This document shows, piece after piece, positions 15,156 through 18,980 of a stretch of 18,980 nucleotides of DNA. The notes under the pieces are model-generated. The model was given only the letters and a program-made list of their open reading frames with translations. It searched no databases and was not told where the DNA came from. This DNA is from an uncultured Desulfobacterales bacterium (lineage in GTDB: Bacteria > Desulfobacterota > Desulfobacteria > Desulfobacterales > G020354645), in the NCBI GenBank assembly GCA_947259865.1, contig CAMYNZ010000016.1:1-18980 (forward strand), given 5' to 3'. Numbering within the stretch: the first letter of the stretch is position 1; every line of letters starts with the position of its first letter. Made by a program: the position numbers and the translations under genes.

Positions 15156-17569
15156 CAAGCCGGCAATGTTGCATTGTATTTTTCAACAAGCCGGTCGGTA
15201 ATGGTTTTGTTGAGGCGGTTGATCTCCTCGTCCTCCAACGTTTTGTGCGGTGACCGGTAGATGATTCTAAAGGAAATACTTCTTTTCCCGCCAGCAATAG
15301 GTGCACCCTCATAGATATCAAACAGGTGTAACCGCTCTATTAATTCTTCATTAGCACTTTCAATACTTTTTACGATCCTCTGGGATTCGATGTCTTGGTC
15401 TACAATGATGGTAATATCCCGTGTGGTAGCGGGAAATCTGGGAATTGGCTGAGATTGGACGGTTTCAGGTAAACAAGAAATCAACCGGTTAAGATTGAGT
15501 TCGAGAATATAGGCGGTCTGAACCAGATCAAAATTTTGAAGGACCCGGGGATGCACCTCTCCAACCAGTCCAATCGGAGTTTTAGCGATGATAATTTGAG
15601 CCGTATATCCTGGTTTGGTGTATGCGCATGATGCTTCCGGCAAGGAAGTAAATTCGCAACCGCCAAGGTTTAATTTCTGAAGCAATCCTTCGGCAACCCC
15701 TTTGATGTCGAAAAAATCACAGGGTGTTTCTTGAGAATGCCACGAGGGAAAAAGTCGTGCCCCGGTCCATAGACTCGCCAGCATCTCTATTTCCTCGGGC
15801 AATTGATCTCGGCCGAGGGAGATAAAAATTTTGCCGATTTCAAACAGTTTGAGGTTTTTCTCCTGCTGAGTATTATTGTAGTGCATTGTGCCCAGTAATC
15901 CGGGGATCAGAGATGTCCGCATGACGGCTTGTTCTTCAGTCAACGGATTTAATATTGTAACCATTTTCCTTCTGAAGTCATCGGCTTTCAGGGCCAGAAG
16001 ATCACAGGCATTGGGATTGACAAAGCTATAATTTATGACCTCTGAAAATCCAAAGCCCGTCATCTGATGCTTAATCCGGTTTCTTATTTCAAGGGATTTC
16101 AATGGCTTTCTTTTTTCAGCCGGTATCTTGGGGAAAGTCGTGGGAATATTATTGTATCCGGAAAGTCTTGCAACCTCTTCCATAAGATCTTCCGGCCGGG
16201 TCACATCCACTCTGAATGACGGCGGTACTACCGACAGGTTTTTCGAATCCTTTAATTCAGCATTGAATTCAATGGACGCTAACAAATCTTTAATTTTTTT
16301 TGCACCGAAGCGGGTACCCAGAAGGCGATTGGTATCCTTTACGCTCAACAGCAGTGTAGGGGTCGTGAGGGGTTTGGGATATTCATCAATGATACCCTCA
16401 ACCAGTTTACCATTGCCGATTTCTACCATCAGCTGGGTGGCCCGATTTAATGCGGCGATGGTACCCTCGGGATCGACTCCCCGTTCAAAGCGGTGGGATG
16501 CTTCCGTGTTCAAACCCAACTTTTTAGAAGTTTTACGAATACTGACCGGATTAAAATAAGCACTTTCAATCAACACGTTGCGGGTTGTCGATTCAATTTC
16601 TGAATTCAACCCCCCCATAACTCCGCCGACAGCAACCGGGTTTTCAGCATCGCAGATCATGAGCATGTCATTTGTAAGGCTGCGTTCCGTGTCATCCAGT
16701 GTTGTGAAGCGTTCTCCAGCGGCAGCCTTGCGAACAACGATTCTGTTACCGGCCAGGTGGTCGAAATCGAATGCGTGCAGCGGTTGTCCCATTTCCATTA
16801 GGACAAAATTGGTAATATCAACAATATTATTAATGGGTCGCAGCCCCACCGACAATAGCCGATCCTGTAACCAGAAGGGGGAGGGTCCGATTCGGATATC
16901 TGTTATCAGTCTGGCCGCATATCTGGGGCACAATTCCGGGGCCTCTAGCGTCACGGATGTTAATCCGGAGATTTCATTACGCGAGTCGGAAAGATCGGCC
17001 CTGGGATAGCGCAAGCGTTTTTTTTGAATACCGGCGATTTCTCTGGCGATCCCTATAATACTCAGGCAATCAGGTCGGTTTGGCGTTAGATCGATTTCAA
17101 AAATCGTATCGGACAGACCCAGGGCACTGGCAAGTTTTTGGCCAACGGTTGCAGATGGTTCGAGTGCCAGGATTCCGGCGCTATCTGTTCCAAGTCCCAA
17201 CTCGCTTTCACTGCATATCATGCCTTCCGATGGAATGCCGCGGATGACCGTTTCCTTGAGGACGGATCCATCCGGAAACGTCGTACCCGGCAAGGCTGTT
17301 GGAGCCAGCATTTCCCTGGCCACATTGGGCGCACCGCATACCACATCAATTTTTCGGCTATTTAAATCTAAACTGCAAAGTTGCAGGTTGTCGGCATTGG
17401 GGTGCGGACGAATATCTACAATGCGACCGACCAAAACGGTCTCGAGATAACCCCAGCGATCGGATACGGCTTCAACCTCTAATCCGACCATGGTCAGCGC
17501 TTCGGCCAGATGCTCGGTCTCCACATCTACGGATACGTATTCTTTGAGCCAGCTCAGACTAACTTTCAT
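15155..17569 (-). CDS. pheT: phenylalanyl-tRNA synthetase beta subunit
   Basis: The beta chain of the (alpha-beta)2 enzyme that charges tRNA-Phe; it carries the editing site and binds tRNA. The 804 residues have the N-terminal domain with the EMAP-like tRNA-binding fold (about 40-150, VGRIVDIRPHPNADNLQLCSLD), the B3/B4 editing domain (about 210-390, DITNFVLMEMGQPLHAFDFD), B5 (about 405-475, MEEVARLSGYNNIPTTFP at its end), a catalytic-like core (about 490-690) and the C-terminal ferredoxin-fold anticodon-binding domain (about 710-803, FPATTRDITIIVDQDI). The length is normal. It starts one base after the pheS stop and ends on the merR start. Confidence 0.98.
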   Translation of the reverse strand: MKVSLSWLKEYVSVDVETEHLAEALTMVGLEVEAVSDRWGYLETVLVGRIVDIRPHPNADNLQLCSLDLNSRKIDVVCGAPNVAREMLAPTALPGTTFPDGSVLKETVIRGIPSEGMICSESELGLGTDSAGILALEPSATVGQKLASALGLSDTIFEIDLTPNRPDCLSIIGIAREIAGIQKKRLRYPRADLSDSRNEISGLTSVTLEAPELCPRYAARLITDIRIGPSPFWLQDRLLSVGLRPINNIVDITNFVLMEMGQPLHAFDFDHLAGNRIVVRKAAAGERFTTLDDTERSLTNDMLMICDAENPVAVGGVMGGLNSEIESTTRNVLIESAYFNPVSIRKTSKKLGLNTEASHRFERGVDPEGTIAALNRATQLMVEIGNGKLVEGIIDEYPKPLTTPTLLLSVKDTNRLLGTRFGAKKIKDLLASIEFNAELKDSKNLSVVPPSFRVDVTRPEDLMEEVARLSGYNNIPTTFPKIPAEKRKPLKSLEIRNRIKHQMTGFGFSEVINYSFVNPNACDLLALKADDFRRKMVTILNPLTEEQAVMRTSLIPGLLGTMHYNNTQQEKNLKLFEIGKIFISLGRDQLPEEIEMLASLWTGARLFPSWHSQETPCDFFDIKGVAEGLLQKLNLGGCEFTSLPEASCAYTKPGYTAQIIIAKTPIGLVGEVHPRVLQNFDLVQTAYILELNLNRLISCLPETVQSQPIPRFPATTRDITIIVDQDIESQRIVKSIESANEELIERLHLFDIYEGAPIAGGKRSISFRIIYRSPHKTLEDEEINRLNKTITDRLVEKYNATLPA

Positions 17570-17570
17570 T

Positions 17571-18578
17571 TCAAAATTGTCTCAAGAATCTGTAATCGTT
17601 TTCAAAAAGTTTGCGGATATCGTCAATGCCGTATTTCAGCATGGCTAAACGATCCACGCCCATGCCGAATGCAAAACCGGTATAGCGACTGGTATCGTAG
17701 CCGACAGTTTCAAACAACGCCGGGTGCACCATGCCGGAACCGAGGATTTCAAGCCATCCGGTGTGAGAGCAGACCCTGCATCCGGTCCCTCTGCATATGA
17801 CACACAAAATATCGACTTCAGCGCTTGGTTCGGTAAAAGGGAAAAAACTGGGTCGAAACCGCAGGCTTGTGCGTTCATCAAAAAACTGGTGAACAAATGC
17901 CGTCAACACGCCTTTTAAATCACCAAAGGAAATATTTTCATCAACCAGCAATCCCTCTATTTGGTGAAACATAGGAGTATGTGTCAAATCAGAATCACAA
18001 CGGTAGACTTTACCGGGCATGATAATTCGCACGGGTGGAGATTGTTTTTCCATGGTTCTGATCTGCAGGGGTGATGTATGGGTTCTGAGGACAATATTGT
18101 CGGATACAAAAAATGTATCCTGCATATCCCGGGCCGGATGATCTTTGGGAAAGTTGAGGGCTTCAAAATTATAATAATCGGTTTCAACTTCGGGGCCTTC
18201 TGCAATATCGAATCCCATTCTTGTGAATATATCACACATTTGCGTGCTAATCTGGGTCAGGGCGTGCAAGGATCCGGCTGCAGCCGGTCTGCCAGGCAAA
18301 GACACATCTACTTTGTCAATCGTATCCGCTGATTTGGTTTCAAATCGCAGCAGCGCATCTTCAAATGTTTTTGCCAAGGACACTTTGAGCGCATTGGCCT
18401 TTTGACCCGCTTCTGCTCTTTTTTCGGGAGGAAGGCTGGCGATACCCCTCAGCAATTGTGTAACTTTACCCTTCCTTCCCAGGTAACGAATGGATATCGT
18501 TGTGATGGTCTTTGAATCAGCCGCTGTTTCAAGATCTTTTAGGGCCTCATTTTGAATCTGTTGGATCGATTGTTCCAC
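17571..18578 (-). CDS. pheS: phenylalanyl-tRNA synthetase alpha subunit
   Basis: The catalytic alpha chain of phenylalanyl-tRNA synthetase, a class II enzyme. It shows an N-terminal coiled coil (1-80), motif 1 (FTRMGFDIAEGPEVE), motif 2 (VYRCDSDLTHTPMFHQIEG) and motif 3 (GFAFGMGVDRLAML near the end). A Cys cluster C-x2-C-x4-C-x2-C (C259, C262, C267, C270) before HTGWLEILG is a zinc-knuckle-like insert seen in many bacterial PheS. I chose GTG at 18576-18578 (335 residues): GAGAAG lies six bases before it, and the following EQSIQQIQNEAL fits family starts. An in-frame ATG at 18600-18602 adds eight residues but has no binding site upstream. Confidence 0.96.
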   Translation of the reverse strand: MEQSIQQIQNEALKDLETAADSKTITTISIRYLGRKGKVTQLLRGIASLPPEKRAEAGQKANALKVSLAKTFEDALLRFETKSADTIDKVDVSLPGRPAAAGSLHALTQISTQMCDIFTRMGFDIAEGPEVETDYYNFEALNFPKDHPARDMQDTFFVSDNIVLRTHTSPLQIRTMEKQSPPVRIIMPGKVYRCDSDLTHTPMFHQIEGLLVDENISFGDLKGVLTAFVHQFFDERTSLRFRPSFFPFTEPSAEVDILCVICRGTGCRVCSHTGWLEILGSGMVHPALFETVGYDTSRYTGFAFGMGVDRLAMLKYGIDDIRKLFENDYRFLRQF

Positions 18579-18647
18579 TTTTATCTTCTCGCATCCTCGC
18601 ATTAAACTTTGAGGATTAAACTTCGGATGTCGATGCTACCGCCTGTT

Positions 18648-18666
18648 TTTCGGAATTGAACCGAAA
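18648..18666. other. small inverted repeat in the rplT-pheS spacer
   Basis: On the minus strand TTTCGG and CCGAAA are separated by seven bases, followed by AACAGG. There is no T-tract, so it is not an intrinsic terminator. In E. coli this spacer holds the pheM leader and attenuator, but I see no Phe-rich leader peptide here. Confidence 0.25.
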
Positions 18667-18695
18667 CGTTATATCCGGACAGGTCCTGACGTGCT

Positions 18696-18980
18696 TTAGA
18701 GCTTTTGTGAAGCCAGTTCGGCAATTTTGGCAAAACCGGGCGGGTCCGAGATAGCAAGTTCAGCCAATACTTTTCGATCAAGATTAACCTCGGCAAGCTT
18801 TAATCCGTGCATAAATTTACTATAGGATAAATTGTGTAAACGCACGGCAGCATTAATTCTTGCGATCCACAGCCGCCGGAATTCTCGTTTGCGAACTCTG
18901 CGGTCGCGGTAAGCATACATAAGTGCCTTATCGACTGCATCAACAGCAGTGCGGTATAATTTACTGCGGCCGCCGCGATA
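18696..18980 (-). CDS. rplT: 50S ribosomal protein L20 (partial, 5' end beyond window)
   Basis: The C-terminal 94 residues of L20, an early 50S assembly protein that binds 23S rRNA. The frame is open to the window edge and begins with [20 protein letters not shown], continuing [24 protein letters not shown], the family signature. The C-terminus [16 protein letters not shown] is also typical. About 23-25 N-terminal residues are missing compared with a usual length near 118. The order rplT-pheS-pheT is widely conserved, usually behind infC-rpmI. Confidence 0.96.
   Translation of the reverse strand, partial: YRGGRSKLYRTAVDAVDKALMYAYRDRRVRKREFRRLWIARINAAVRLHNLSYSKFMHGLKLAEVNLDRKVLAELAISDPPGFAKIAELASQKL

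Noticed and set aside
18602..18796. 64-codon minus-strand frame between rplT and pheS
   Set aside because: It overlaps the L20 coding end in another frame, has no binding site and no Phe-rich leader character.

Overview
The window reads as a bacterial chromosome segment of housekeeping genes, most likely from a Desulfobacterota (former Deltaproteobacteria, Desulfobacterales-like) organism. That placement is inferred from gene order: rimP-nusA-infB-ylxP-rbfA-nrnA-truB-rpsO-pnp-M16 peptidase-dut on one side and rplT-pheS-pheT-merR on the other. It also fits the long Ala/Pro/Glu/Lys-rich N-terminal arm of IF-2 and the moderate GC content. I cannot name a genus from sequence alone.

Layout. (1) 8-12734, minus strand: a long transcription/translation/RNA-turnover operon. 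Read in the direction of transcription (right to left) it begins with tRNA-Gly(CCC) at 12929-13004 and a terminator-like hairpin at 12765-12786. It continues with rimP, nusA, infB, ylxP (DUF503), rbfA, nrnA-like DHH phosphoesterase, truB, rpsO, pnp, an M16 peptidase, dut and a WalJ/YycJ-type metallo-beta-lactamase-fold hydrolase. Many junctions overlap or nearly touch, which suggests translational coupling. (2) 13005-13613: a 600-base non-coding stretch with the tRNA promoter and a GC-richer patch of unknown origin. (3) 13614-14570, plus strand: an orphan membrane-anchored class III adenylate cyclase. (4) 14571-14804: a convergent intergenic region made of a palindrome and an inverted heptamer array. 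(5) 14808-18980, minus strand: rplT (cut by the window end), pheS, pheT and a small MerR-type regulator whose start overlaps the pheT stop.

The genes form a coherent programme: 30S maturation (RimP, RbfA, S15), initiation (IF-2), elongation/termination control (NusA), tRNA modification and charging (TruB, PheST), and RNA/nucleotide clean-up (PNPase, NrnA, Dut). The tRNA-terminator-rimP-nusA arrangement parallels the E. coli metY-rimP-nusA leader, but with a glycine tRNA instead of the initiator tRNA.

The most unusual signal is non-coding. Three separate intergenic spacers carry short-period arrays whose units all start with GTT: seven 7-mers before dut; inverted 9-mer arms between infB and ylxP; inverted 7-mer arms between the cyclase and merR genes. 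The sequences and even the period differ while the design stays the same, so they look like products of one process rather than copies of one element. I found no defence system, CRISPR array, transposase or prophage gene.
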